Below, in pieces: positions 1 to 11,615 of a stretch of DNA of 64,000 bases. Position numbers and translations under genes: made by a program. This DNA is from Neoscytalidium dimidiatum. Taxonomy: Eukaryota; Ascomycota; Dothideomycetes; Botryosphaeriales; Botryosphaeriaceae. The stretch's first letter is position 1. Every line of letters begins with the position of its first letter. The notes below the pieces were generated by a model. The model did no database searches. It was not told the DNA's origin and saw nothing but the letters and a program-made list of their open reading frames with translations. The stretch lies in assembly GCA_037367355.1 (NCBI GenBank), contig CM074702.1:1798001-1862000 (forward strand), in the 5' to 3' direction.

Positions 1-821
1 AACAAGGTCCCGTTTTTCTCTCGGCCGAGAAGACAAACAGGCGATGGGTCGTATCGTGTTTGGCTCTTGACCACTCGCAGCGAAGTTCGACACAACAAGA
101 TTGCGAGGCGATTGCATGAGTAAACAAGCAGCGAGTTAGACGCGGAGATGCAAATAAAAGTGGATGGAGACAACAGAGAGGTGGAGAGATGTTGGGAGGT
201 GTTACTGGACGGTTTTAAGGCGCCGAGCCGAAGGGCTTAACGCCGCACGGATTTATAACATTAACAAGTAAAGGCCGCTAATTCGGCGGCGCGACACCAC
301 TGGAATGGAGAGGGGTTGCAAAAGAATGACTCCAATGGCGGCTCGCCGCTGCGGCTCCTGCGGCGGGTGGGGCGCAGGGCGGGCGGTGTGTACATGCAGG
401 TATGGGGTAGAGGTGTCTCCCCATGATGCACCATGACCCCGCGTGCCCGCCAGCTGCACGCTTTGACTCGGAGTCCGCACTGAGCCTGCCAAGCAAAAGC
501 GGGCGGCTAAGCGACCGTCGCCTGCGTGGTGAGGGGCATGATCTGTGCAGAGCACATTGGGGGCTGAGAGGCACACAGGGAGGAGGCCTGATGCGTGCGG
601 CTCCCGTTTGCTGACGTAGCCGAGGTCTGTGTCCGTGCCCGGGTTGAGGCTGCTTGGATCCGGCTAAGTGAAGTAGGTATAGGACGGCCTATTTCCCTCA
701 GCCCTCCGTCCCAGCAGCGAGCTCCTTGCATTCGTATCTACGTGCTGAGATACAGGAAATCCGCCGTGCGATCTGCCCGTTTCGCCCATGCCTCCTCCGC
801 GCTTGTTCGCTCAAACAATGA
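1..821. other. gene-less stretch at window start
   Basis: I see no supported gene here. Short open frames on both strands lack recognisable domains and overlap one another. The stretch lies downstream of the minus-strand oxidoreductase and should hold its 3' untranslated region. Any gene starting left of the window cannot be judged. Confidence 0.5.
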
Positions 822-2169
822 TCAAACCTTGATCACTATCTTTCCAATCTCGCTTTGCTTCTCCAGCCTGGCGAATGCTTCTCGCGCCTGCTCGAAACTG
901 AACTTCTGGGCTACAACCGGATGGATCTGGTGCTCTTCAACAAATTTGACGAATCGCTCGTTCATGGCTTTGCTCCCACCTCCCAGGATTCCTCTGACTG
1001 CGTCTGGTCTTAGCATGGAACATAGCTCGACTTTGCACCTAACTTACTAGTCTTGGCTCCGAAAAGGATATGCGGGATCAGATCTGCTTGCTTGGATTCT
1101 GTGAGAACGCCCATCACTGACACCAGACCTCCAGTCCGGGTACTGCGCAACGACTCCTCGATCGTCCCAGCACCACCCACCTCTACGACATGGTCAACTC
1201 CGCGTCCGTTAGTGATGCGAAGGACTTCATCGGCCCACGCAGGAGTCTTGCGGTAGTTGATAACATGCGTAGCTCCAAGTTTCTTGGCTATTTCGAGCTT
1301 CTCGTCCGTGGAGGACGTTGCGATCACCGTGGCACCCGCTGCCGCCGCCAACTAACCTGGCATCAGCCTGATTAACAAGCTAAGAAGGACTTGTGTTATC
1401 TGGCCTAGGAGAGAAAGAGGAGAGAAGCGAATGATCAGAATGGGGCTCCGTAGGCTGCCAGCGGCTGATGACTTCGAGATCTCCATTGGCCGCAAAGGGC
1501 CATATGAATGCGATCCGAGTAAGCCTTTTGAAACGACCGCAGAATGAAGTTGATCTTCGCGCGAAGAAAAGACAGTAGAAGAAGGGCCTGATTGGCGCTC
1601 ACCTGCATAGCGAAGCAGCTCACCCCTCCAGTGCCCTGAGTCAATACCGTCACGCCCTTCGCCGGTTTTCCAAAGCCTCCAGGGCCCTCGAACAGGGCGT
1701 TGAAGGCTGTCAGCCCCGCCGTGAACAGGGTTGCCGATTCCACATCGTCTAGGCCTTTGGGCACCTCCAGGATCCTCTCGTCGTCGAGCACCAGGTAGCG
1801 GGCCAACGTACCGTTGGCGTCTCCGCCTCCCAGCACAGCGTCAAACTTATAGCCATCGCCAACGTCACCGTCCATCCATGTGTTGGCATTCACGAAGATT
1901 TTCGTTCCGATGCGATTGCGCCACTTGGAAGACGCACCGGCGTCAGCAATGATCCCTGCACCGTCACTGCAGGGGATGAGGTCAGGCCCGGTCTGCAGAG
2001 GATACGCAGCACTGTGGTGTAAAACGAGGTGGTCGCGGAAGTTGAGCGACACAGCCGTGATGCGAATAAGGGCTTGGGTCGGGCCTGGTGTCGGTATCGG
2101 TAGAACTTTTTGGCTCAGCCTCGAGGCGCTGGCGATGGTCCACGCGATGTTTTGCTCGGAGGCAGCCAT
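822..2169 (-). CDS. Zinc-type alcohol dehydrogenase-like / quinone oxidoreductase (MDR family)
   Basis: Three exons on the minus strand: 2169-1603, 1351-1048 and 997-822, giving 348 residues. The first exon holds the GroES-like fold (start MAASEQNIAW, then the segment SLNFRDHL). It ends at the start of the nucleotide-binding fold (TQGTGGVS, residues ~177-184), which continues across the intron as LAAAAGATVIATSS. The 251-nt first intron is long for this genome; the second is 50 nt with a CTAAG branch site and joins GAKT to IRGILGGGS. MDR enzymes use NAD(P)H to reduce quinones or enones or to oxidise alcohols; no zinc-ligand cysteine set is evident, so a zinc-independent reductase is likely. 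Substrate unknown. It lies 0.7 kb downstream of the P450 in the same orientation, but that alone does not prove a shared pathway. Confidence 0.85.
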
Positions 2170-2885
2170 TGGCCCTTCAAGATTTTGAATGTTCTCAGTA
2201 TCAACTGTGGGTGTATGTGTGATGACCCCTCGAGTGACCCTCCTTTCTCAACGCATTTATACACAATGAGGAAATTGGGACCATGCCGATTTCTAAGCCG
2301 CCAAGCGGGTTTCAGATAAGGCAACACGGTATGGTAAATGGCATCATGCGAGCCGCGCCAGTAATCAGCACCTATCAATCTCACGATGCTGAGAACCGAG
2401 AAGTTATCATCTAAGCTTACAAATCCCCCCACCGCGCTAAACCGGATCAGTAAGTGTACTTCTTTGTAGCCATCCTTCAGTCTCACCATTCAAGCCTGGT
2501 GTAACGGACGAACATACTCGGGCGAGTTACCCGTTGGCTAAGGTTTGTCAGCTTGTATATCAGTCAGATGCGGAATCTCATTGCTGCTATCGCTAAGATG
2601 CGGAATATAATGCGCTTGAAACTGAACCACGGGATGGCCACTTTCCGTGGTGACGATGCAACAGGACCTGTTTCGTAAGCAAATGTTGTTCTAGCAAGCT
2701 GGCTAGCTCACTTAAAGTTGAAAGCAGAATGCTTTGGGTTTGGAGGTCGACCACCCCATGTTAATGCTACTATTCGTGCCGTGAGAGCTTGAATCGGCGT
2801 GGGAAATAGTCTATACGATGTGGGTTGTGTGTTTTCCTGCCACTTTCTCCATGACCTGGGAAGGTCAGTGTGCCAGTATCGATGA
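2170..2885. other. intergenic region between P450 and MDR genes
   Basis: About 0.7 kb without a supported gene. It should carry the promoter of the minus-strand oxidoreductase and the 3' end of the P450. Open frames of 60-120 codons here show no family resemblance. Confidence 0.5.
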
Positions 2886-4784
2886 TTACTGGACAATAAC
2901 TCTGCAACCCTTGGTCCCTATTCTCGGCGCTCCTACGACGTGGTCATGTGCAAACTCGACATCCTCGTGAGTCGTTTTGTAGAGCTGTAGTTGCAGACCA
3001 TGAGAAGTGTGCGGACCGAAGAGCAGAGCAACAAGGGTGTGCAACTCCGCGTACGCCAGGCTGTCGACACACTGATTAACGAAGCGCGTTTATCATGTAT
3101 CGGCACAACTTACTTCATGCCCACACATATCCTCGTTCCGTAACCGAAGGATGCAATGTACTTCGATAAGCTCTTCCCTCCCCGAGCAGCATTGGTTCCT
3201 GTGACGCTGACCGGATCCACGTCTTCGCCCAGCTTTCCTGCACCTTTCTCAAGCCATCTTTCAGGTTTGAAAGTACCAGGATCAGGAAAAATCTCTGGGT
3301 CGAAATGGAGCAGATGCGGAGACATTGACACGGGAGTGCCCGGTGGAATACGGTATTCTTTGATCGCAGGTTGGCCAGTCTTAGGGTCCTTCCGGGTAAT
3401 GTCAGGCACGCTGAGAATGCGCCACTGGTTCGGCAGGACGCGGTTCATACGTTGGACGGCAGGCAGGCTGACGCGGAGGCCTTCCATGACAACTGCAGCC
3501 AAGTATGTGCAACGCTCAAGATCTTGCCACCGAGGTGTCTCGCCCCTTTCTTTCATCCCTGCAGTCATGAACCCGCCATCTTCAAGCTCCTGTTGTAATT
3601 TGGACAGGACATGTGGCTGGTCGAGCAGATGGAAGGTGATGTGCGTGAGGACTTTAGCAACAGTCTCTGAACCACCAACAATGACACTCTGGCCGTCTTG
3701 CCAAATGCGGTCGATCCTCTTCTCCGAATCGGGAATCGAACGAGACTGTAGCAGCTCGTGAAAAATTGTCGGATGTGTCTTGTATCGCAGCTCATCTTCA
3801 CCGACGGTCCCGTCCCGAATCGCGCTGATTTGAGTGCGCATGTTGTCCTGGAGTTTCGCAGCCATGAGCATTCCATCTCCAGCTAGACGGGCAACCCATT
3901 TATCGGGGAGAAGTGCAAATACGTCGCGGATGCCGAGCAGCGAGGGAAAATGCTTATACATTTGTGAGTTTGCCATGACGTAGCGAAGCATCGTCACCCA
4001 CTGCCGGCCTCTTTCCTTGTCCCTGACAAGACCGTATGAGCGGGCAAATGCATATTCCGAGACCACGTCAACAGCCAGTTGATGCCAAAGAGCACCCATC
4101 TCCAGCACACCAGCATTCTCTTCATCTTCAAGGTTCAGTGCCACCCTTGCCTCGAGTTCTCCTTGCTCAGCACGCAGCCACGCAGCCGCACGGATTTCCT
4201 TTGCCTCTTTGAGTCGTGCTACTAAAAATGCAAAGTTGTCATAGACGACATGGCCAAACTTTTCCACGCTGCGGCGGGAGAAAAACGGCGATAGTGCCGC
4301 GCGGCGCTTCTTCCATAGTTCATGAGGCACTGTTCCTACGGTAGCTTCTGGCAGTCCTATACCGTTGATACCGAATGCGTACTTGTCGTTTTTAGCCGTG
4401 TACACGGGTTCCCAGAGAGAGTGGTGATTCAGATGGAGCTCGTTTGGCGAAATACGGATAACCGGGCCTGTGCAGCCACAGTCAGCGTATGTATTGCACG
4501 CAGAGACAATTTCGGTTCATACCAAATTGTTCGTGCATCTTTGACACCTCTTGGTAGTACAAACCCGGCTTGATGACATCGTAGTAGAACTCATACCACA
4601 GAGTGACTGCCGCAAGTTTCCGGCCCGGGAAACCCGCTAGAGGATGGAAGTATAGTCGGTAAATGACCAGAAGGACGGAGCGCACGGTCCAGAGGATAGC
4701 TGCGTACGTAAGAATCTCCAGCGGCGAAGCGGCGCGCAGTCGGTGAAGGACATGCAGAGGGAGAGCGGCGGTGCTGGAATCCAT
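2886..4784 (-). CDS. Cytochrome P450 monooxygenase, trichodiene-oxygenase-like
   Basis: Three exons on the minus strand: 4784-4523, 4467-3114 and 3060-2886 (introns 55 and 53 nt), 596 residues. An N-terminal membrane anchor ([18 protein letters not shown], ~24-41) is followed by the proline-rich hinge FHPLAGFPG. The I-helix motif is GGSETVA, the K-helix ExxR is EGLR, and the heme-binding motif [10 protein letters not shown] has its cysteine ligand near residue 535. The last exon supplies N-LAYAEL and the end of the fold, so the frame that appears to stop just after the heme motif is only interrupted by an intron. The N-terminal part ([17 protein letters not shown]) resembles fungal CYP58-like enzymes. 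At ~596 residues it is longer than the usual 500-540. P450s of this type are ER-bound and hydroxylate small hydrophobic compounds; the substrate cannot be told from sequence. No terpene cyclase or other biosynthetic core enzyme lies in the window. Confidence 0.93.
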
Positions 4785-7700
4785 GGTAGCCTGCAGCTGC
4801 GGCGCATGCAGGCGCCGTGCGTGGCAGCAAACCTTGAAGCTTAGTAGGTGGAATGGAGAGGAGAGGTATGTTACGTGGTGGGTGTGAGGGTGTATGGGTT
4901 TTGTGTGGCTACCGGCATGGAGGGGCGGTGGTCTGCGGGCTCGTTATCGGCGACGCTACTGCATGTGGTGAGTTCGCGAAGTCGCGATGGCTCTTGCCAG
5001 CGAATAGGCGGCGGGCCAAAGTCGTTCGATGCAATCGGAAGCAGCCGTCATCCCTCTTGGGCCCACGCCAGCAACGCCCAGACGCCGTGTCGACATTCCC
5101 CAACGCATCGTGATAACTTCCAATACTAGCAGCAGTCAGAATCAAACTGAGATTATTGAAACTTGAATGAAGAGCCGACGCGGACGTGGCGGCCATAGCT
5201 TCCAGTCCCCGGTGCCGTCCTTCGAGCAGAATAGTGGGGATGGTCAGCAGTCGTCGGTCACTTCTGCAGGGCTGTTTTGCTCCGGCTTGCACCTGCGAAG
5301 TTGAGATCGCTGACTGTCTCTCGAGTCTCGCAGCCGAGGCGAGTGTAACATAGGCTAGCTCCGCTAAGCTAAGCTCTCTCAGGGTCCAGGTTGCGCCAGA
5401 AGCGCAACCCAAAGCAATGACTCGCTCGGCCGGGATGCTACTATCCGGCTTCAGGGTCTGGACGGGGCTCCTGTTGCCTCCGCCCATCTCCGATGCTGTT
5501 TACAGACAGAGCCTGCTGCTTTGCATTGGCCTTCCCTCCCCTGCACGAACTCGTCGGACGCCATTCCGTGGACGACAATGATCTTGGCAGTCTGCCGGCT
5601 GCTGCGCCGTACAGCTTGCTAGGCTTGCTACGTGTCGTCTGACCAGCGGCGCCGGACATGTTACGGTTATTGCCAGAGGCGCGTCCATGTCGAGTCATGT
5701 CAAGACTCTGTCGAGAATGGCCGTTGTAGCTTTTTGTATCGCCTGCGGGGCAAGCCGTCTGTTCGGAGAAATGCAACGATTTTTATCGGATGGATTCTAG
5801 CTGCGCTGCTGTCAACGCTAACCGCGCAGAGGGCAATAAGATTGATGCAAACCAGCAATGTTTTGTTACAGATGGACCACTACCATTCTCTGGTATGACA
5901 ACTGGAATGCGCGAGTATGAAAGTAGGCAAATTTCAACCACGAGTCATCTATAAGAACGACGTCTGCAAAGCGCCGTGACTCTCCTCCAACGAATCTTGG
6001 CTGCAGATGCTAATAGAATGAGCAAGCTCGCTACGCAGACGATCGCGGCAAGGAAGTCTCGGGCTTGAAGATCACGGTGTCCTGGTAGTAGCAAATGTTT
6101 TCCATACTGACGTGGACAGCAACCGGAATAGTGATCGAAGCCAAGGATGAAACATCAAATCCTTGGATGGGCCCCAACGCCCCGGCGACTTCCCATCCAT
6201 GTGGCAATCAGGTCGTGCGACCAACACGTAGATTGGCTAGGAGTTTTTTTCACAATGCAAACGAAGACTCGCTGCTAGTCTCCGGTCGAGGACGATGCTG
6301 TGTGCGCAAAATGCGAGAAAATACACAACACAGCGTGCTTCGAGAAGACATAACATGGAGGCCGCGACTATGGCCTGCCTTGAAAGAGAGTGGGTTGAGT
6401 GTGCAGAGTTGGATGGCCTTTGGAAGCAGACCAGGCCAGCAGGCGGTGTCCCTGACGAAAGGCACCAGAGCAGGCTCCCAGCTGGCTGGTCATTGCGCAT
6501 GGCTATTGCTGGGGACTGAGGAGGGATCTGCAGTGGGTGGGGCCCATCAGGAACGTGAGTGGTAATTGTCTGGTCCTCTAAGCGGCGGGAACAGACGCCG
6601 GTGCGTCACAGGCAAGAAGCCGGCTGAACAATCAGGCTGAGCGCAAGGCCTGCACGTCAAGCTTGCGTGCGCCGGCGTGCCGTGAAGCTGCTGGCTAGAT
6701 AGATTGGGATGATGAAAGACTACTGCATGCCACCGACTCCATAGCCAAGAATAGTGGCCATACGTCCCAATTGCAAGACCAAGCATGGCGCCCACAGGGT
6801 CCCAAGTCGGTCCGAGTGGTAATGTTTTCCCAGCCACCGGCCTTAGATGCAGCGTCATCTCTGTCGTGCCCCGCTCGCGGCGAGAGCAAGCCTGATGAAC
6901 AGCAGATTACGGGCGGTGGTAAAATTATGACAGGAGGCGAGGTTCCCATGGTGAGCAGGAGACTGACGTGTGAGTGAGCGCTGGACAGGCTTGCACCCGC
7001 TCCGCATGCGTCCAGCGGGCCTCTGAAGGCGGAACATCTTAGATTAGATATCGTCAGCTGGTGTCGCAGGAGCCTAAAGCAGAGCGTTTCATAGCCTCGG
7101 GTAGGCACCGCAGACGCAATGCAGGCGCATCAAGGAGCGCCTGGCCGGGCTCTAATGCACGATTTCGTATCGCTACGTCATCGGCGAGGGCGGACCAACG
7201 GCTGGGCTTCAGACCCTGCAGTGTCGGCCCACGATGATCTGTGGAGATGAATCGCCGCGTCCACAACGCGAAAGTCATGCGCCTGACGGGCCCGGTGCGA
7301 GCGATGCGAGTCTGGCCAGCACCGCTAGATGGGGTCGGGGGACCAGCAGCTCGCAGCGAAGCGCCAGAGTTGGGCCCAGAGATCCCGATGGCAGCGGCAG
7401 CGGCAGCGGCAGCGGCAGCGGCAGCGGCAGTGGCAGTGGCAGTGGCAGTGGCAGTGATAGTAGCAGCACAAACGCAGCCAGCGCTCAGTGCCCAGCGGCC
7501 TCGCGCCTCCGGCCAGGCCACACCAGCGCCCAGCGCTCCGCCGCCAGCGCGTGGCGTCGCGGTCAGCGAGGCACTGGTCTGCTGCGCGCTGCTAGTGGCC
7601 GTGCCGTCGACGCGACCCTGGACGCCTGCTGCGTAAACTGCTGCCGACAAATGACCTCTGCCTTGCCGCTCTGAGCCGGACATAGATCCAAATACTCTCA

Positions 7701-8428
7701 GCTCCCGGGGAGCCTCACAGCTTGCAGGTCCTCGTCTTCGCCTGAACCACCTTACTCGCCTGCCAGCCCGCCAGCCCGCCAGTCCGCCAGTCCGCGCCAG
7801 CCGTGCCCGCCCCCGAGAGCCTCGGGCGCGTTCCTCTTGGCCCGCAGAAACGCGCAGAGCGTCATAGCCCCCGTCCAGCGCCTCGGCCTGCCGCACCCAT
7901 TCCAGCGAGCCGCCCAGTGCGAGTGAAACGGAGAGCAATTTGGAGACGATGCCGATGATCGAGGTGAGCGCGATTCCCTGCCCGATGCCTTGTCCGATCC
8001 TACTCTGCGGGTTGCCCGCACAGCAGCGTGCTCGAGAGCCAAGGGGTGCGCAGCGGGAGGTGAGTGCGGTGCGGGCTTGACGTCTGCAGACGCCGAGCGA
8101 TTGGCTGGGCCGGCCTGAGAGCAGCGGCGAGGGTGCCTCCCGGCCCTGTCGATGTCATCTCGTTCGCCTAAATCGCACCTTCCCGGTCGAACGTCATAGG
8201 GACCGCCCCAGCTTGCAGCTGGAGCTCTTCTCTCGCGCGTCTTTGTCACTTCCTCCCACCTGCACCCGCAATTCGCTCTCAGCGCCCGCCTCCCCGCCCA
8301 CGCGATCTTCCACCCTCACCACCGCGCCCGCACGCCCGCAACCGCCTGCACTCGCCCGCGCTACCCTTTCGCCGCCTCCCTCACCCATTGCAGTCGCGCT
8401 CCAGCGACGACTCGACGCTTACTGAACC
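4785..8428. other. long gene-less stretch (3.6 kb)
   Basis: No supported gene. The longest frames (4909-5487 and 7054-7938 on the minus strand, 6095-6565 on the plus strand) are arginine/serine/alanine-rich, have no recognisable domain and are mirrored by frames on the other strand. The stretch has a hexanucleotide microsatellite near 7.4 kb. It should hold the promoter and long GC-rich 5' leader of the kinase at 8429 and the upstream region of the P450. A lineage-specific gene split by introns cannot be excluded. Confidence 0.45.
7390..7455. repeat. hexanucleotide microsatellite (GGCAGC)n/(GGCAGT)n
   Basis: Uninterrupted hexanucleotide units, first GGCAGC and then GGCAGT, run for about 66 bp. 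They would encode Gly-Ser or poly-Ala runs depending on frame, which explains the low-complexity open frames across it. No supported gene spans it. Confidence 0.95.
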
Positions 8429-10719
8429 ATGGCCACCATACAGAATTTCAAGAACTTCCTTCGCCATGGCAAGCAAGCGCGTGCCACGCACTCGCCCCAT
8501 GCGGAGCCGACCACCAACGTGTCCGCCGTCCACGCCCAGCAACAGCGCTACAACAACTACGCCCCCGCCCCGCCTCAGGAACAACATCATGCCATCTCCG
8601 ATCCCGCCGTGATGGAGCACAAGCCGCTGCACGCGAACGTACCCCAGGCCGACTTCTCTGCCGCTGCTGTCAACAACCAGAACCAGGCTGCACGAGCAGG
8701 CGACGCTGCCGCGCGCGCTGCAGCTGACCACCATAAGGCACAGGCCGCTGCAAAGGCCAAGAAGGAGATCGACCCGCAGGTGCTCGAGCGCATCGTAGCC
8801 GAGGAGCGCGAGCAAAAGGGCAAGTTGCCGCAGTATCCCGGACTGGAACGATGGATCCTGCTCGAGAAGATGGGCGACGGCGCATTCAGCAATGTGTATC
8901 GTGCAAAGGATAGCCAGGGGCAATATCCTGAGTGCGCCATCAAGGTCGTCAGGAAGTTCGAAATGAATTCGAGCCAGGTACGTGATCCTTATGTTCCTGC
9001 CCGTCTGCCATCCATACGTGTTTCGTCGTACCGTCCGCTCCTGCCCAGCTGCGCTTTTCGTCCCTTTCTCGCGATTACGTAGCCAACGCGGTGGGTGCCT
9101 AGGGCGACAAACACCTCCATCCGGACTTCAAGAAAGCTCCCAAAACCGTGGAGGTGCGCAATCCTCCCGTGCAGGCTTTCTCCACTCGTTTGGCACTGTG
9201 CCACTCACATTTCCTTTCGTCTTGTATGTATGATGCATTGCGTCACGGATGCTAACTAGCCTCACAGAGAGCAAATATCCTCAAGGAGGTGCAGATAATG
9301 CGCCAACTTGACCATCCCAACATTGTCAAACTCATCGACTTTTCGGAATCTCGACAGTACTATTACATCATCCTGGAGCTGTGTCCTGGCGGAGAACTTT
9401 TCCATCAGATTGTCCGCCTCACATACTTCAGCGAGAATCTCTCCCGACATGTCATCATCCAGGTCGCAAAAGCACTGGAGTATTTGCACGAGGAAGCCGG
9501 TGTCGTTCATCGGTTCGTCGTCCCCCGGTCCTTTGTCCCTGTGTTGAGCCCCACGATAGCTGACGTCATACCTCTCAGTGACATCAAACCCGAGAACCTT
9601 CTATTCTACCCCGCCCCCTTCATTCCGACCAGAAACCCCAAGCCCAAGTCTACCGACGAAGAAGATAAGGTAGATGAGGGTGAGTTCATCAAGGGCGTCG
9701 GTGCCGGTGGTATTGGCACAATAAAGATCGCCGATTTTGGATTGTCCAAGGTTATCTGGGACAGCCAAACTATGACGCCATGCGGTACCGTTGGTTACAC
9801 AGCCCCTGAAATCGTAAAGGACGAGCGATATTCCAAGAGCGTTGACATGTGGGCCCTCGGCTGCGTGCTCTACACCCTTCTTTGTGGCTTCCCTCCATTT
9901 TACGACGAGAGCATCCAGACGTTGACGGAGAAGGTGGCGCGCGGCCAATACACTTTCTTGTCGCCCTGGTGGGATGACATCTCGAAGTCTGCACAGGATC
10001 TTGTCTCACATCTGTTGACGGTCGATCCGGAAAAGCGATACGACATCAAGCAATTCCTCAATCACCCGTGGATTCGCGAATCGGAAGAAGAGACGCAAGC
10101 AGCCGCCGATGCTCCACCGCTCGCCACTCCTCTTCTCAAGAAGCAGCCAGCTGAACAGACGACAGTCCAACCCAATTATGCTTACTTGGACGATGTTCCC
10201 AGTGCTGGTGGAAGACGAATGGACTTCCGCTCACCCGGTGCTGTCAATCTCCGTGAAGTGTTCGATGTGAGCTATGCCGTCCATCGTCAAGAGGAGGAGG
10301 GTAAGCGGAGGAAAAACTTCAAACAAGGTTATCGTGGCGGAAATGCGATGACCAGTCTGAACGTCCTTGACGAGGAGGACATGTACGATGATGACGAAGA
10401 TGGTCAAAGCGTCCCGTATGCTGCGAACCAGGCGGATCCTCCAGCCAAACTGCCCAAAAGCCAAGCCGCTGACGTGAGTGCTATGGAACAAAAGATGAAG
10501 AACACAACCTTGAGTGCAGCAGCGCAGGCCAGGCAGCAAGCAGTGCAACAGAAGGGATATGGCCAACATTCGCCCGCTGTCGCAGCAGCAGCACGCCGCC
10601 AGGTCCGGAACAAAGGCGCGTTCGAGCTCAGCCTGGATAACGCAACCTTACTTGGTAGGCGTCAAAGAAAGCCTGAGCCTAGCGGCCTGCGGGAGCAAAT
10701 AGCTGCGACCGGCCCATGA
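8429..10719 (+). CDS. srk1: Serine/threonine protein kinase, Srk1/Rck2 type (MAPK-activated, CAMK group)
   Basis: Four exons: 8429-8977, 9103-9153, 9268-9512 and 9579-10719, 661 residues. The 51-nt second exon encodes GDKHLHPDFKKAPKTVE inside the N-lobe. Residues 1-130 are a low-complexity Ala/Gln-rich leader. The kinase domain starts with the glycine loop GDGAFSNVY, then the catalytic lysine in AIKVV, HRDIKPEN, DFGLSKV and the TPCGTVGYTAPE activation segment. An insert of about 45 residues (PFIPTRNPKPK to GVGAGGIG) sits between the HRD and DFG motifs, a hallmark of this family. The C-terminal tail is basic and Gln/Ala-rich (QARQQAVQQKGYGQ). Relatives act below the stress MAP kinase Sty1/Hog1 and control translation, cell cycle and oxidative stress responses; that role is inferred by family. 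It is convergent with the HOS2 gene. Confidence 0.95.
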
Positions 10720-11615
10720 TCGCCCGACATCATGCCGCAATACCCCCCTGCTTCCAACATACGACAATCCCACGATCATGTAATGGAAACTTCCAGATAA
10801 TAGACTTTAGGTGAATCGGAAGGGTCGAAGACATTTGTTCTACGAAAGCGACTGGGATAGGCAGGAAATCACAAGATTCGGCGAAGGATAGACAGAGCAC
10901 AAATCCTCTTTTTTCCTTTCTTTCCTCTTTTTCTCTTTGCCTCGATCCAGGAGTTCATGTAATGCCACGGGACGGGTTTCTGGCTGCTGTTTGTCTTCTT
11001 TCCCCTTATCAATTTCTTATGCACGGTCTTGCCTGTCTTTTTCTTTTTCTTTTTTTTCGTGGAGGAAGCGGCAGAAGTGGAATATGGGACAACGAATCAA
11101 TGGTTTCAAACGATCATGATGTGTGTGCTATTCCTTACTGATACTAGCATATTCGCCTTCGCGTCAAGAGGCGATTGGACCTGCTTTTATTCTCTTCTCT
11201 TCTCGCGAGCGTCGACGCGCTCAACTTGCATTCAATTGCGAAGGGGTGTTGCCGCTCGCAGTATGTCTTTACTTGTATGGCTGGGGCGCTGGCCTTTTCA
11301 TATCAAGTAGCTTCGATTATGTATTTGGTGGGTTTGGTTGGCACAATCACCAAGTAACCAATCGTAAGGCTGAAATGAAGACGGAAATTCGAAAGGTTCC
11401 ACCCTGATGATTATCTGACCGAGACGCTGTATTAATATGTATTCGAAGGGAAAGCCGAGTCTCGAAGCCGAGCGATTTGTGTTATCCTGTGGTGTCGACG
11501 CCCTGTTTCCCGAATCAACCATCGAAGTCCGGACCAGCGGAAGCAGCAAGGCCCATTCCATCTGGACCGGATAAAGAGACGAGCGCGCTTTCTTAGTCCA
11601 TTACCTTTGACAAAG
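10720..11615. other. convergent 3' intergenic region
   Basis: The region between the 3' ends of the kinase and HOS2 genes. Strong pyrimidine runs (10908-10940 and 11037-11058) are consistent with 3' untranslated and termination sequences. No supported gene. Confidence 0.5.

Noticed and set aside
4909..5487. 192-codon minus-strand frame upstream of the P450
   Set aside because: No family resemblance, Ser/Arg/Leu-biased, no splice-supported extension.
7054..7938. 294-codon minus-strand frame with Ala/Thr repeats
   Set aside because: It is driven by the GGCAGC microsatellite and GC-rich composition, and a plus-strand frame is open over the same repeat.
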